Shown here: in pieces, positions 24,105 to 35,664 of the stretch
Layout of the letters: the number at the start of each line of letters is the position of its first letter
Numbering within the stretch: position 1 is the first letter of the stretch
DNA from: Isoetes taiwanensis
Lineage: Eukaryota > Streptophyta > Lycopodiopsida > Isoetales > Isoetaceae
Direction of reading: 5' to 3'
DNA: 64,000 nt
Assembly (NCBI GenBank): GCA_021234155.1
Contig: JAJEKV010000017.1
Location: forward strand, 5,811,901 to 5,875,900
Translations under genes and position numbers: made by a program
Notes under the pieces: model-generated
Told to the model about the DNA's origin: nothing
Seen by the model: the letters and a program-made list of their open reading frames with translations, nothing else
Databases searched by the model: none

Positions 24105-24754
24105 TTCATGAACTATATAGAATAGATTGCATTGCAACCAAAATTTAAGTAGGTCTTAGCTACATAGACTAACATACTAGTAGGTAAAAAGAATTGAAAT
24201 TGAATTTCACAATTCAATAGCAGATGTCCAAAGGAAAATGTAACCATAATTGACTCGTCCTTGGCACTGTTCTGCACACTCTAGTAACAGATGTCTCTAG
24301 AGAGCTGTAAAATCAATAAATATATGTACATTCTAAAGGTCTAATTGTTTTTATGTGATAAATTCTTTTATTTCAAGAAAGATAAGCTATAGAATAGGCA
24401 AGCCATATGTGAAAACTCGTGTCTTTTAAACGACTCCATCCATTCCAATGTTATATGGCTTAAATGTGGAGTGCCAAATTGTAAGTAAATCCAGTCAGAG
24501 TTGACTCATTCTTTCCAGGGTTTTGCACAGTCTGGTATAAAATCATGAAGATAGACATAAATGCATTCTAAAGCTCTTATGAATTTATGTTACAAATTCC
24601 ATTATCTCAAGAAAGAGAAGCTACATAATAGGCGAGCCAAGGGAGTTTGATGTCTTTTATAGTAATATACTGGCACATTTAAGTCATGCACCTAATAAAT
24701 AGTGGACCCCTAATGCATCATCCTATCATTAGATTTCATTATACTCTAGCGCCT

Positions 24755-25040
24755 TGCCACTTTCTCTCTCTAGGCCAATTCCCCCACTTCCTCTCTCTAG
24801 CGCCTTGCCACTTTCTCTCTCTAGGCCAATTGCCCCACTTCCTCTCTCTAGCTCCTTGTCACTTTCTCTCTCTAGGCCTTCTTGCCACTTTCTCTCTCTA
24901 TAGCTTCCTTGCCTTCTGAAACTCTCTCCCCCCCAGTTTCACCCTCTCCTTGCCTACACTCTCTCTATGCTTGTTCTAGATATATTCTCTCTCTAGGACT
25001 TGGTCAAGGGTATATTCTCTCTCTAGGGCACATCAAAAGC
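24755..25040 (+). repeat. CT-rich tandem array
   Basis: A unit of about 67 bp (TTGCCACTTTCTCTCTCTAGG...CCCCACTTCC) recurs two to three times between 24755 and 24900. Looser TTCTCTCTCTAGG units continue to about 25030. Frames crossing it are repeat translations, not genes. Confidence 0.85.
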
Positions 25041-25054
25041 ACGTGGTAATTCAC

Positions 25055-25220
25055 CTTCAGACCTTATCTTTTATTCCTTCAGACCTTATCTGTTGTTCAA
25101 GTCCATTCCAAAAATCAAAAGCAGTCGCCCTCAGACCTTATCTTCTATTCCTTTAGACCTTATTTTTTGTTGAAGCCCATTCAAAAAAAGCTCCTAGTCT
25201 CCTTTAGACCTTATCTTCAA
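25055..25220 (+). repeat. CAGACCTTATCTT direct repeats
   Basis: The word (T)(C/T)AGACCTTATCT with flanking TTCAAG(T/C)CCATTCCAAAA occurs six times in about 160 bp, in an irregular tandem array. Confidence 0.75.
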
Positions 25221-25268
25221 TTCAAGCCCATTCCAAAAGAAGTCCAACAAGAGCCAAAATCTCCTCCC

Positions 25269-25308
<40 letters not shown>
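25269..25308 (+). repeat. Poly(A) tract
   Basis: Forty consecutive A on the plus strand. No retroelement ending in it was recognised, but a retroposed copy to the left is possible. The exact length may be unreliable in assembly. Confidence 0.9.
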
Positions 25309-25309
<1 letters not shown>

Positions 25310-25395
25310 ACCCCGTGCCAATGATTGAGGGGGGCATTGATTATGTCTTAAAACCGATCTTTGGACCTTCAATACAAGTGATTGTTGAGGGATAA

Positions 25396-25992
25396 AACAG
25401 TTCGGATTGCGAGCCTCGAAAAACAAATGAAATCCTCAATTCTCCAAGTGCTCAAAAAGCAATTAGCCACAGAGAAGCAATGGGCGTGGGAATGGTGACT
25501 TGCATACAACAACTTGAGGATAGTATACATTTGGAGCAGTTCGAAAGGCAACAAGAAAAGATGAGCCTTGTTAATCTCCAAGCCCATGTAGACACCCTAA
25601 CTGCCACCTTTGGCAACATGGCACAGTCCAGAGACCGTTTTGAGCAGGACATAAATGTTTCTATCTTCTACATACGGTCAGAAGCAAGTGAGACCGCTAC
25701 CATTCAAAGGACAGTCCAAACAGCCATTGGAGATAGCCAACCAGGGCTCTAGGTGCTTAAGAACAGGGTAAACATGCTCAGGACAAACACATCCCCAGGG
25801 GACATTGCAGTTAACTCCGGGCTACAACGGCTAGAACACAGCTCTGTTGTTCGGGATTTGGATATGCAGGAGCTGCGGGAAATCATCGCCCAACAGGGTA
25901 AAGGTCTCCATGCCATGAAGAATTATAAACAACCCACCAAGGATAGCTTTCGTATTCTTCTGCAATTCTTGGTTGAGCATTGGACATTTTGA
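25396..25992 (+). pseudogene. Coiled-coil protein fragment with one stop codon
   Basis: One frame stays open for about 199 codons apart from a TAG at 25750-25752. The product is helical and Gln/Glu-rich (QLEDSIHLEQFERQQEK, LRTNT..., DMQELREIIAQQGKG), suggesting coiled coil. It begins right after a TAA and has an internal ATG at 25480. No domain is recognised; retroelement gag-like proteins and host coiled-coil proteins are both possible. The long frame with a single stop is more than chance in such AT-rich DNA. Confidence 0.35.
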
Positions 25993-25999
25993 TGAAATC

Positions 26000-28900
26000 T
26001 GTAAGTACCAAATCAAAATTGTAAAGCATGGATGATATCTTCAATTCAATTGTCATTTTCATTCTTGCAATACTTCCATCCATTCTTGCCCTCTGCAATA
26101 AAGCCAAACTCCTTTGCAAATTCGCTTGCATCTCCTCGGTAACACCATTTTCAATATTGCATCAAACGTTTATAATAAATCAGAGTTGCCATGCATTTCA
26201 GAGTTTGCAGCAATTGAGACTCTATTGTACTATTATAGCATAGGTTATACACAAGGACAATGCACAAAAGCATGGGCTTGCAGTATCTCTCGCATGTTAT
26301 ATCTTCTTTAAGGTATTGACCATGTAGTAAACTATAAGGAAAAAGGCATGTTTGCTTGCGGATCAAGGCCCATTTTGCAAAGACTAATATATGCGAATCA
26401 AAACGAGCATTAGGCTAAGAATACTTCAGAGGAAAATACAATTGTACATCGACTTTTTCATCTTTAAAAAATTGCCTCAAAGCTAGAGCACAATCTCTAC
26501 AAGAACCAGTAAGCAAAGTTTACCCTAGATGAATGTTTTATCGAATTCCATTACAAGGGAACGGAAAGGCAATGGGTCTTGTCATCTTAAACCTACCTCC
26601 AAAGCAAATGGTCCATACACAAAGAGCCAGATGCTCGCATAACTACTAATTTTCTCTAATTTCCCTATCCATAGATGTAATCAAATGGTGAACACATGGC
26701 TAAAAAACTCACCTGGCTACAATGTGGATAGCCTCAAAATGCTTGAATCCCTGGACTATAGTTTGTGCAAAAGTGCTAAAAACTATTTTTTGTCAATGTT
26801 AAAACCATTTTTGGGCACCCCATTGAGCCATATGGAAAACTAGATGCCACGCACGAAGGGTTGCCCTCCAGTGGCTGTAGGGTGTGTTTGCTTGTTTTTT
26901 ATTTTGTTATGTTTATCTTCTCAATCCTCAATAGTAGTTCTAAGACTTAGGAAACCTTTAAAAATCATATCCAAATATGAGAATTGGTGCAAAAGGTGCG
27001 GTGCAGTTTCTATGTTATAAGTTGGGCCAGTGCATGGCCAAGACCAAGAGTGCCAGTCTAGAGTTGCATTATGGTGTAAGAATGGTAACAATAGGGTGTA
27101 AGAGTGGTTGAGTCATAATTTATTGCCTTGATGTGTTCTTGGATTCCTATAGCCCAAATTTCAGATGTGATCACTTGTACAATATCTAGCATATAGCTAG
27201 AGGGAATGATGCAATATGCTCACCAATTAAATTCCTAAGCATGCTGAAATAGATATAGCCACCTTACTTAGTGAGTATATATGGAGTTATTTACCATGAA
27301 ATGTAAAAGGTTGTGCATGGGGAGTTAGTTAATGAGTCGGTATATAATGTTTATAATCAATCTTATAAGCTTGAACGTACATAGAGTACATCTAAGAGCT
27401 ATAATACAACATGGATGTTCAACCAAAAGAAAAGAAATGGAAAAGAATCATGACATAGTCATGAATCCGAGAACAATTTGTTCCATGAACTTCTTGAATA
27501 TGATACTTTTTGTTGTCAAAGGATGTATACAAATGTTCTTGAAGTTAAATGGTGTTTAGAGTCAATGTATCATACAACACCGAAATGCATCGACACTAGC
27601 ACCAACATTATGCATTTGCAGCAAAAGTCTTCAAATAACCTAAAACCATCATCTCCAAGATTAAATGTTTATGTAAAATGAAGTTACATGAAATAATAAA
27701 TGTTAAGCATAGAACAAGTAAAGAGATCGGCTGAACTAAATTTGAGAGTAGAGTTTGTGTCCCTAGAAAATTATAACAAATCCCAACAACTACCTATGAA
27801 AACATGTAAATGCTAACTATATTATTGTACTTATTACAAGACATCACATTGCGATAACAACAAGCATGAATCTGTACATTTCATGTCCTAACAAATCTTA
27901 GGGCCTAGATTACCAGCCATCTTAACTATCCCGTAATATAAAATTCTTGAGCGAGCATTTCTTATTATCCCACTCAGTTTCACATAACGTGAATTACTAG
28001 ATACTAGGACAACTCAATAGAATAAGTCACTAGATTGAGTAGATTCAAGGAACATTTCTCCAACATAAGTAGTCTTAAAAAGGAATGGTTATGATTTAGA
28101 TGGAATGGGTCCAATTAAACATGCTACTAAGAGAACATAGCTTTATATAGAACCTATGAACCATCACATTTGATAGATCGCATATTTATTTAAACGATAT
28201 ATATAGGTAAGAGTAGGTGAACTTGGTTTAGCTATTTTAGGCTTGGTTTTATTCTAGAAGTATGCAATTACAAAAAAGCCTGTTCAATTTTTCAAAAGCC
28301 ACTTGCTCTGTGTTGCTTCTTGATTGCCCTAATTTCTTCCTCACCAATTTCTATGACTAGGCAATTTTTGGATGTTTCTAGAAATCAGAAAGAGTTTTTT
28401 TCCATGAAAACCTCCAAGGCACATGGCACTGTACATTCATAACCATACTTATGATGTATAAACTTTCCATGAAGACCAACCTAAATTTCTAGCCAGCATA
28501 TTCTTGTAGTTTTATCTTTAGCTTTGAAAATATACATGCCACCATTCTAGCCTTTACGTTCCACAACAACCCAAAATTGTGCACATGTGATATCCAACTG
28601 CCAATAGCAGCATATATATTTAATTTCAGGACAAACTTTATTGGAAAATCAGCCAATGAGATTCTAATTGCATTCAAAATGAGGTTCTTTTTAATCGTAA
28701 GAACCACTTCGAAAAAATTTTATTTGTACTAAAATGCACAACAGCTTCACTTGCTACTTCCAAGTAGACTCATTTTGCTTTGCACATTACCACACATTCC
28801 CACAATAAGGAAAACAAGGGATACATGCCAGACTGACATGTGAAGGTCAAAGTTTCATTGAAATATTAATTCATATTCATTCTTGAAAATTAATGGATAT

Positions 28901-29040
28901 GAACAAAAAGGTAGTGAAACCAACCCTGATGGAACATCATTTTTTTTCTAAATTTAAGAGTGCAAAAGAGCCAATAAGTGGCCTTCATAAATGGCAAAAA
29001 ACTCATCCATCATATCACACTTGATGATGGCCTTTATGGA
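26000..29040. other. Long non-coding stretch
   Basis: AT-rich DNA with only short frames on either strand and no recognised domain, RNA gene or repeat array. Confidence 0.5.
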
Positions 29041-29515
29041 TATCCATAGTGAATTAGCATGTTAACTAACTTTCAGAGGCTTTTCAACAACTGGATGACT
29101 TGGTGGTTGTGCCATTGGCTGCATTGTTCCAATGAAAGGTTCAGCCCCCAACTGCATTAGTGCAGACATCTGAGCAGTTGCTTGTGATCCAGGTGCTAGC
29201 ATAGCCAAGGGCTATCCAAATGCTGGCAAGGCCAAGGGCTATTTAGGAGCTGGGAAGCTAGCAACTGTCCAGGTGCTAGTAAAGCCAATGGCTGCATTTG
29301 AACAGTTGAATATTTTTGCCATGATTGCAAACTCACGCCATAGCCTAAAGCCACATTTGTTAGTGGTGGTTTTGCTGACTCTGTTAGATTATGCATAATG
29401 TCTTTCTCTGGCAAAGCACCAGTTTGTCTCAAGAGTGGTTTTGCATAAAACTGGTGTTCTTGTTGTAGCAAACGGTCCCAATGCTCAATAGTAACCTTCA
29501 AAGATTGCCTTCCAA
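29040..29515 (-). pseudogene. Possible Gln/Leu/Pro-rich coding remnant
   Basis: On the minus strand an open frame reads KVTIEHWDRLLQQEHQFYAK, GALPEKDIMHNL and VALGYGVSLQSW, then degenerates into repeats of a CTGG-CAG-TGCTAG / CCTTGG unit, with further in-frame Gln/Met/Ala-rich text (LMQLGAEPFIGTMQPMAQPP) beyond a stop. The composition resembles the C-terminal region of a plant transcription factor, but I cannot name one. Internal repeats at 29195-29290 may be expansions of the original coding sequence. Confidence 0.25.
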
Positions 29516-29657
29516 AAGTTGAAACACTTTGGCATCAGAGAAAGTCGTCTATTGCAATAAAGAAACACCCCCTCTAGAAACAAGAATGCATCCTCAAACC
29601 TGCACCAAAACACTTAAAGACTCTAAAACAACTCAAATATAATGTGCAGCTTGTGGG

Positions 29658-29953
29658 AAACCCCCTTTGGTTTGGGTGCATATTCACATGGGGGGTGACT
29701 CCGGGCATCGAGAGTTGTTGGATAGGCATATTCACCCTTTATTCCTTAATCTACACCGTACATAAAATTCCTCGTTTGTGGGGTATCCATGTACAAAATT
29801 TGCTATACTGTATAACAAGATTTACAAAATACTATAAGATTTGAGGTAATATACTACATGGTGTTGATTTTTACATGCGAAACATCCATTTTAGGGGCTC
29901 TCGCTGCCCTATGTCACCCCCTCGGTGAATATGCACCCAAACCAAAGGGGTTT
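29658..29953. mobile_element. MITE-like element with about 41-bp terminal inverted repeats
   Basis: The left end (29658-29699) reads AAACCCCCTTTGGTTTGGG-TGCATATTCAC...GGGGGTGAC. The right end (29913-29953) is its reverse complement, with three substituted bases near the inner part and one C missing. The total is about 296 bp with no coding capacity. I could not define a target-site duplication with confidence, so the superfamily is open. Confidence 0.75.
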
Positions 29954-30689
29954 TTGGGGGATTTTAATTTGAATGTGTTAAATGCAATGGTTTGTGTTAA
30001 TTAATATTAATGGTAGATATGTGTTGTTTGTTATATGAAATTTTTTTGGGCCCTTCTGGTCCCTAACAAAGCAAACTCCCCTAAGCTTGGGCTAATCCAA
30101 AGAGCAATGCACATTCATTTTTAGAAAAGGTATTGCATATAAACAGGTCGTTTAAATTATAATGATATTATATTAGAAACAATGAGAGAGACTGTATTAA
30201 ATGAGTTAAATGAGGTAATGTGTATTTTTGGGCCCGAACACAACATGGTTTTTATGGTAGGACATCTTAACACATTTACAATATTGTAGAAGCATCTCTT
30301 ACACACATTAGCAAAAAAAAATATACAAGCTGTAAAAACAGGGGAATCGAACGTCGGATTCCAACCACAATGGCTTAAAATCCCATAATAGCCTCATGAT
30401 CCAAATGACACATGTAATAATCGACATTGTTTTTATTTAACTAACCACTCTAGGTACCTTTTGTCTGATATTCTCATTTCTTCTTCATTATCTCCTAAGC
30501 CCAAAAATGAAGATGTCAATAATGGTCTTACTTCTAAATAACTTGAACTCTGCATTAGAATATCTCTGATTGCCCTTGTTTTTACTAGTTCAATATAGAA
30601 CATGTTTTTGTCGGAACAATATTTCATATCCCTTATTGATCACTGCTAGTTTTCCCGATTGAGTGAAGAAGAAGACAACCAAGTCTGTA

Positions 30690-31067
30690 GGCTTCAAGGT
30701 AAAGGTAAGGTAAAGGTAATCCGTGAGCTGCATATCAGTTTTATTGAAGCCACGATCGCAGATGCCAAACAAATGTTTTCAAAGGACGCGCAACAATTCT
30801 TCATGACTCGGGCTCACCGCCCTTTCTTTATATTCTCTATCATTCTTAACCACCGCCAACTACTCTACATAAAGTTCCGTCATAAAATTCCTTATCATTC
30901 TCACCATTGCCCAACCCGCCTTTGCATTCACAGATAAGAGGAATTTTAGCTTATTGCTAATGGGCCTTGTGAAAATAAGAGGAATTTCAGCTTATTGCTA
31001 ATGGGCCTTGTGGAAAATGATAAAGGCAAACAAGAAGCACATACGGTATCCGGCCCAACTACACAGA
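30690..31067 (+). repeat. Duplicated block, copy 1
   Basis: This block matches 31360-31712 over nearly its whole length with about 10% difference and small indels, a direct duplication with period about 650 bp. Both copies end in the same nested pair of a roughly 45-bp unit (ATAAGAGGAATTTTAGCTTA...GGGCCTTGTG). No domain was recognised in its short frames. Confidence 0.85.
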
Positions 31068-31359
31068 AAACCAGCTAATAGTGTATTGGTTCTTAGACAG
31101 ATCATGTGCAATAGCTTTGCCCAGAGTCATGTTTCGTGAATGTATAGCACAAATAAAATGAGACAAAGATCATACATCACTAAATTGGCAAATGCATAAC
31201 GAGAATAAGTAAATAAAATAGAGATCATACATTAAAAAAATCAAGCCCGGCATTTTAAAAATGCATACCTGTGATTATGATTACATCATTTGGTCTTGCC
31301 ATCATTTCTTAAAGCAGCATAGTATATAAAGTTTACCGCTTCCAAATATAAGGTCGGAA

Positions 31360-31712
31360 TGCAAAGGTAATCTGTGAGCTGCATATCGGTTTTATTGGAA
31401 GCCACAACCTGCAGATGCCAAGATAATGTTCTCAAAGGATCAGATGACTCGGGGCTCACCCGCCCTTTCTTTATATTCTTTATCATTCTTAACCAATGCC
31501 AACTACTCTACATAAAATTTTGTCATAAATTCCTTATCATTCTTACCATTTCCCAACTGCCGTTGCATTCATAGATAAGAGGAATTTTAGCTTATTGCTA
31601 ATGGGCCTTGTGGAGATAAGAGGAATTTCAGCTTATTGCTAATGGGCCTTGTGGAAAATGACAAAGGCAAACAAGAAGAACACATACGGTATCCAGCCCA
31701 ACTACACGTAAA
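31360..31712 (+). repeat. Duplicated block, copy 2
   Basis: Partner of the block at 30690-31067. Shared text runs from GGTAATC-GTGAGCTGCATAT through CTTTCTTTATATTCT to the nested double unit and CATACGGTATCC-GCCCAACTACAC. Confidence 0.85.
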
Positions 31713-32939
31713 AACCCAAGTCCACGAACTCCAAGTTTTGATTGACCAAAACATCAAAGGAAGGAAATTAACCGGGAGCTTGGAATTATCAAGACAAGAT
31801 CAGATGCCGCGGTTCAATTTCTACTAGTTTTGTTCTTTGGAGGATGGAAACTTGAGTCAATTCCGTGAATGGTGAACACTTCGCCAATGATGTTTTAGCT
31901 CCGCACACTTGTTATGGATTTGGAATATAGTGAATTGGCCTTGTTTCAATAGAGAAAACTCTTTCTTGCTTTATCACGGATGGCTTCGGAGACATTACTC
32001 TTTCTTCACCTACTTTCCTTGAAACCGGGGCTTTTCCACGGTGGTGCATCTGAGGAACATTTCGGCATTTCAGAATCATCTGCATGAATTAAATTTACCT
32101 GGAAAATGCCATGCGCACTTAGAGGAGAAAAGAAGCTCAAACCTAATCACTGAAGTAAACGGTACGAAATGCCCATGCCTTCAACAATACACGATTCTGT
32201 GCCAGTACACGATTCGGAAGAAGATCTTTCTGATTTCCATGACCGTCATAGGTGCCAGTACACGATTCGGAAGAAGGTCTTCTGTCTTTCCATGACCGCC
32301 ATAGGCAAATGAATCCTTGATTCCAAAGACGGGACGGAACGAAAAAACAAAAAGGAATGAATAAAAGAACAAAGAAACCCTAGAATAGAAGAATCGAGCT
32401 TTGCATGCGCTCGACTTTTCATAAAGGAAAGTTAGGGGTAAACCATGGAGAAATGGATTTTTAATCAAAAACATACTAGGAACACTCTAGATATACTGAT
32501 TAGTACACCTCGCGCAATACGCCCATCAAATCATATGAAAACCATAGCAAAAACTGTACAAAAATACAAAAAAAACCCCCTGTTATTATGCTACATATTT
32601 GCATCAAACTCTCAAGACGGTATGTCTGCACAGATAAAATTTGCTTTGCATCATGGGTTAGAATTTTGTGGTGTCTGAGCTGCGTGAGGTCTTCTAGCAT
32701 CGCTATATGTTGCATCTAGCTTGTAAAAATCTAATCTTTCCTTATCAAGACCTGCAGCACGACAAATGGTTCTTTGGAGTAAAAGATAAGAATTTAAGGC
32801 TTTAATTTCCAAAGAATCTAGTTTAAGATTGATCAAAACATTAAAATATGAACATAAAATATGGATTCAAAATTAATTTTATAAAAATTCTGCAGATGAA
32901 TAGTACAAAAATGGTCTATTTACATGAACTTTAATTGTA

Positions 32940-33420
32940 GAAAAATTTAGATTCTAACCTTTCAGATCAATATACTAGGTCCAATTCGAGGTCACGTTGC
33001 AAGAATAGAAACCATCCTCTGCCACATCTCGGGCTTAGCACGAGAATTGATGCAAAAATATAAATTTTAGCCGTAAAAAAACTAAGATTGTGACCTTTCA
33101 GATCAATATACTATGTCCAATTGGAGATGGCATGGCAAGGATAGCATAAATTTCTTGGCCACATCTCGCGCTAGCGAGGGTTAATACAAGAATTTAAATT
33201 TTAGTTATACAAATTGGATGCCACATGGCAAGAATAGCAACCCATTCTCTATCAAATCTCGTGCTACGTGCGAGAGTTAATGCAAAAATACAAATTCATG
33301 CTGTAAAAAAATTAAGATTTTAACCTTTCAGATCAATATACTGAGTCCAATTGGATGTCATATGACAAGAATAGCAGACTCTTATCTCACGCTTAGCGCA
33401 CGCGACAAGATAAAATAGGA
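32940..33420 (+). repeat. Diverged tandem array, about 120-140-bp unit
   Basis: The unit contains CCTTTCAGATCAATATACT, GTCCAATTGGA, ATGGCAAGAATAGCA, a TCTCG-GCT palindrome-like core and GTTAATGCAAAAATACAAATT. Starts are visible near 32958, 33096 and 33323, with a partial unit near 33215. Units differ by 15-25%. Confidence 0.75.
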
Positions 33421-33490
33421 AAAAAAAAATTCCTTTTTTCCCCCTTTTTTTTGGGGGAAAAAAAAATCCCCTCCCCCCCTCCCCCCTTGT
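33421..33490 (+). repeat. Homopolymer-rich palindromic low-complexity patch
   Basis: Runs of A, T, C, T, G, A and C follow each other, giving a CCCCCTTTTTTTTGGGGG-AAAAAAAA-CCCC foldback. Such patches are often misassembled. Confidence 0.7.
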
Positions 33491-34060
33491 CGTGCTAAGC
33501 ACGGGATGTGGCAGAGAAGGGTCTCTTATTCACCTTTGCCTTTCCTCATTTCTCATATAATCTGGAAGCAGATAATCAAAAGCGTTCCAAGAGCATTATA
33601 CAGGAACTTTTCACAAAATGAATCAATTTGACAATACCCATTTTTTAATTTTAAGCCTGAAAGCACCCATGTCATCCATTATAGCTAAGAATTTTTGGAT
33701 AGATGAAAAAAAGAGGTGACTTTCTTACCTCAATTTGCAAAGAGCTGAAGAGCTTTGATTTCTCTTGCCTGGCTGTTTCACCAATGTAAATCTGTCAAGC
33801 ACTTGCCAAACCAGAACCCATCGAACTCATAGAAGGCAACAAAGAAGCTAGGAGCATTGAGGCTTCAGTTGAGGCGCCAAGAGTTCATATTGGTGCCAAG
33901 TGCCAGAAGCTCACACGGCACTAGGCGTCAGGAAATCGCATTGGCCGCAAGACACCATGGAAAGAAAAAATAGAGAAACAATAAAACTCGCCTGGCCGCC
34001 AGGTGCCAGATAAAGACGTTCCCATTTAAGAAGAAAAAAAACCGACTTAACCCCAAAATT

Positions 34061-34767
34061 TTTACTCTGCTCCGTTTGGTCATGGACTTGGAACTCTCTC
34101 CCCCCACCGAAGGTGAGGGTTCTCTTGTGGCAAGTGGTGCACCGCTGCATTAGGATAAATGTTCTTGTGCATAGATTTAAGCCAGCTGTGAGTTTTCTTT
34201 GTCCCTTTTGTGGCTCTCATCGAGAATCCATTGAACATTGTCTAGTCTTGTGCCCACATTTGCAAGCTGCATGGGATTGGGTCAGAGCATTGTTCCGGAT
34301 CAGGATGTGTAGCCAAAAGATACTTCTTCATGTGTTTCCAGCTTCATGGTCCTCTCCTAAGAAGCAGGCTTTCCATCTGTGTAAGGCGTGGTTGGTTTGG
34401 TTGATTTGGAAACGACGTCATTTATGGATTTTTCAAGGATTCGAAGAACCCGCAGCCTCTCTAGTTCCACGACACGGACATAAGCTATTCCGAGTTTTCT
34501 TGTGTTTTATCGCCTAGAGGAGACAAAGTTTTGCATCCGGGCGAGATATTACGCACATTGTAAAATGCGAATGGGGAGTTTGTACGGTGATTACTAGAGA
34601 TGATTGGAAGTTTACGCCTAGTTTTTTTTTAGTATGGAGTCTTGAGGTGTCTTTGTCCTTCGGGGCATTCTTTTCCTCACAACTCGTCTTGTATCATTGC
34701 CATTCTTTTTAATATAAGTGTCTCGAGTTCTTCAAAAAAAAAAAAAAAAAAAAAAAAATTTACTCTG
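34061..34767 (+). mobile_element. L1-type LINE 3' end with target-site duplication
   Basis: A 5'-truncated insertion runs from about 34070 to a poly(A) tract ending at 34758. TTTACTCTG flanks it on both sides (34061-34069 and 34759-34767), preceded by AAAA(TT) on each side. Poly(A), truncation and a short direct repeat are the hallmarks of L1 insertion. Confidence 0.85.
34078..34517 (+). pseudogene. L1 ORF2 C-terminus with zf-RVT domain
   Basis: The frame carries VWSWTWNSLPPPKVRVLLW, HRCIRINVLVHRF, FLCPFCGSHRESIEHCLVLCPH (C-x2-C-x6-H-x4-C pattern), AAWDWVRALF and WLVWLIWKRRHLWIF. This is the zinc-binding end typical of plant L1 ORF2 proteins. Only this C-terminal part was inserted. The frame has no internal stop up to 34515-34517, so the copy is fairly young. 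Confidence 0.85.
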
Positions 34768-35429
34768 TGGGAAACCCATAACACTCGGCGGGAAATCCAA
34801 ATTTTAGTAGTAGATGGGAAACTCAAAAGTACGTTGGGAAACAAAAAATTAGAACTAGGAGGGAACCCGAAACTGACAACCCCGGAACTGACACATGGGA
34901 ACCTCGAAACTAACAACCCCGAGATTAACATCCGGTGGGTTCAAAAGCATGGAATAATTTCGTATTAATAGAATCGTGGTTATATAGCTTGAGCTCTCAT
35001 AAAGCTTTGATGTTTCCCAGACACTGGCAAAGGAAAAACATGGAAAAGTAAAGAGAAGAAATTCTACATTATGCAAAACTTTTAAAGATACCTAGCTTAG
35101 AAATGCATTTGGGCTATTCTCCACTTGTCTCATCCTGAACCACAAAGGGATTACCAGCGAAATCATTGGAGTCAATATATATCTGTATAATATTTTGGTT
35201 TCTTTTGTGAAATCCAGGTTAATTTCGTATGATGATTAGCTAATTCTCTAACTAACAGAGCTAAATCATGTTAAACATGCAAGCCATCTAGTAAATCTTA
35301 AGTTTCACACATGGATACTTCGAATCTAACAAATGCCAAAAATGAAGATGCAAGCATAGCAATACCTCATAGCAATGTTGCAGAAGGTTTTGCTCTGTTC
35401 TAGAGCCGTCCAGCTCCAGCACAGCTGGT

Positions 35430-35662
35430 TAAGGTAAGGTTATCGGTCTGGCCAAGGTCGATGCATGACCGAGGCTGTATGTCCGAGGCCAGATATTTGG
35501 CACATAAGGCTGAGGCCCGATATTTGGCATGTAAGGCCGAGGTTCGCTAGGGCCGAAGGCCAGGCACGCGGGCCTCGGCCTTACGTACCAAATATCTGGC
35601 CTCAGACGTACAGCTGAAGCCACACATTTTTGGTTATCGGCCGAGTTGAAGACTGATAACCA
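35430..35662. repeat. Foldback (inverted-repeat) element
   Basis: Arms at 35474-35519 and 35569-35614 (46 bp each, about five mismatches) are inverted copies starting GCTGTA(T/C)GTC(C/T)GAGGCC. The outer words GGTTATCGGTCT (about 35438) and AGACTGATAACC (about 35650) are also inverted, giving a cruciform-capable unit of about 230 bp. A third direct partial copy lies in the loop. Its GC content is far above the surroundings. Confidence 0.75.
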
Positions 35663-35664
35663 CA

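Noticed and set aside
24686-24919. Frame with repeated CHFLSLAP residues
   Set aside because: It is a translation of the CT-rich tandem array.
29644-29844. 66-codon plus frame
   Set aside because: It starts at the edge of the MITE-like element and runs through its non-coding interior.
33320-33502. Minus frame across the homopolymer patch
   Set aside because: It is driven by low-complexity sequence at 33421-33490 that may be misassembled.
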